Of a stretch of DNA of 14,635 bases, positions 13,922-14,635 are shown piece by piece (position 1 is the first letter of the stretch; every line of letters begins with the position of its first letter). The translations under genes and the position numbers were made by a program. The DNA comes from CAYPTY01 sp965659005. Its GTDB lineage: Bacteria; Bacteroidota; Rhodothermia; Balneolales; Balneolaceae. The stretch lies in assembly GCA_965659005.1 (NCBI GenBank), contig CBFHVG010000058.1, positions 1 through 14,635 of the forward strand, read 5' to 3'. The notes under the pieces are model-generated. The model worked only from the letters and a program-made list of their open reading frames with translations. It did not search any database and was not told the origin of the DNA.

Positions 13922-14635
13922 TCAGCTCTCCTTAAGGCTCAAGTTAACGAGCACAAAAGGGTGATCGGATAAGCTAAGATAACCGGAATCATATTTCACC
14001 TCGTGATCCAAAGTCACTTCTGCAATCAGGTCAGGAGTATGAAGTATATGCTGAACGGATTGTTCGAAGAGCATAGTAGGCCAAACCCATCCATCATTTA
14101 CCAGCTCTTTTTTAATCCTATTATAAGCCGGTTTCTTTTGTGGCCATCCCAGACGAAGATTAAAATCACCTGCGACCAAAGACCTTCTGTTAGGCAATGA
14201 TTTAATCGCGTTTATTTGTTCGTCCAGTCTGTCATTGTACGTTTTTGTGCTAGCTGAACTCCACCGGTCTTTAATTGTCACCACATTCCCATAGACTGAA
14301 TCAATGATATCATTCCCTATTACTTCACAATGAAGTCCGTTGACTGGATCAATTACTGGTACCCTTCGGATTTGAAATTTGCTATAAATGGCCACTTGAT
14401 GGTACCTGTTTGGTTTACCATAAAATCGAGTCGAGGATTTATATGGACTTTCTAGGCTTAATTCATTGAAGTATCCAGGTAACTACATTGCAGCATTAGC
14501 TTCAGTAATTACAAATAGATCACATTGAGTGGCAATTAGATAATCTCGGATGGCTAGGAATCTTCTCTCTTTGGCCTTACTGCTAGAGTTAACTTCCGGA
14601 TGATCAATATTCCAAAGTCCTATTTTCAAACTTCT
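13922..14635 (-). pseudogene. endonuclease/exonuclease/phosphatase (EEP) fold protein, interrupted by one in-frame TAG; 5' end outside the window
   Basis: From the right edge one minus-strand frame encodes an EEP-fold N-terminus: LKIGLWNID as the first strand, then DLFVITEANAAM with the metal-binding Glu codon at 14501-14503. A TAG at 14483-14485 stops it. The same frame then continues without break for 186 codons to TGA at 13922-13924, with smooth family-like sequence (RYHQVAIYSKF), the GDFN motif (Asp codon 14165-14167, Asn 14159-14161) and the final SDH motif (codons about 13961-13969). All catalytic motifs survive, so the only lesion seen is this stop, one C-to-T change away from CAG. The downstream part could start at GTG 14395 but would lack the catalytic Glu. 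It is a recent pseudogene, a sequencing error, or less likely a read-through gene. The family covers nucleases and phosphatases; the substrate is unknown. Confidence 0.85.

Noticed and set aside
14201..14395. independent start of the EEP gene at GTG 14395
   Set aside because: The same frame continues upstream through TAG into the recognisable EEP N-terminus, so a start here would give a protein without its catalytic glutamate.
1..14635. CRISPR array, intact insertion sequence, rRNA or a complete tRNA
   Set aside because: Reading both strands showed no regularly spaced repeats, transposase, rRNA motif or tRNA with all arms.

Overview
The window looks like chromosomal DNA of a free-living, probably aerobic member of the Bacteroidota/Balneolota/Rhodothermota assemblage. 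This is inferred from family content and style, not from a marker gene: a secreted Met-zincin of the DUF5117 type, a TlpA-like lipoprotein, AT-leaning DNA, and few clear Shine-Dalgarno sites. Where a ribosome-binding site is visible it is AGGA- or GGAG-like. No rRNA or other phylogenetic marker is present.

Left part, 1-9073, ordinary metabolic genes. A minus-strand operon reads lhgO (L-2-hydroxyglutarate oxidase), then a large FAD/4Fe-4S/CCG oxidoreductase of the YdiJ/D-2-hydroxyglutarate dehydrogenase type, then a 66-residue protein of unknown role. The pairing suggests removal of both enantiomers of 2-hydroxyglutarate, passing electrons to the respiratory chain. Divergent from it on the plus strand lie a TlpA-like thioredoxin lipoprotein and, 13 bases later, ahcY (adenosylhomocysteinase), closed by a strong terminator. 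Convergent with ahcY is an 868-residue secreted zinc metalloprotease.

Middle, 9074-9900, a scarred integration site. A probable tRNA promoter leads into the 5' half of a tRNA-Arg(ACG) that stops inside the anticodon stem. After it come a perfect 12-base tandem repeat, the start of what looks like a tyrosine recombinase gene (about 15 recognisable residues), and a reading frame that appears to have lost its 5' end. I read this as the decayed edge of an integrative element.

Right part, 9850-12697, a compact four-gene minus-strand operon of accessory character: two small proteins with two membrane helices each, a KAP-family P-loop NTPase, and a 93-residue protein made of four 16-residue repeats predicted to form beta-hairpins. 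Its location beside a tRNA scar, and the split of an NTPase from small membrane subunits, make it the best candidate here for an undescribed system, possibly phage defence or a membrane-associated stress machine. Function is not proven.

End, 12698-14635. A voltage-gated potassium channel gene is divergent from the operon. A 283-base gap with an AT-rich hairpin follows, then an endonuclease/exonuclease/phosphatase-fold gene on the minus strand, interrupted by a single in-frame TAG and running off the window.
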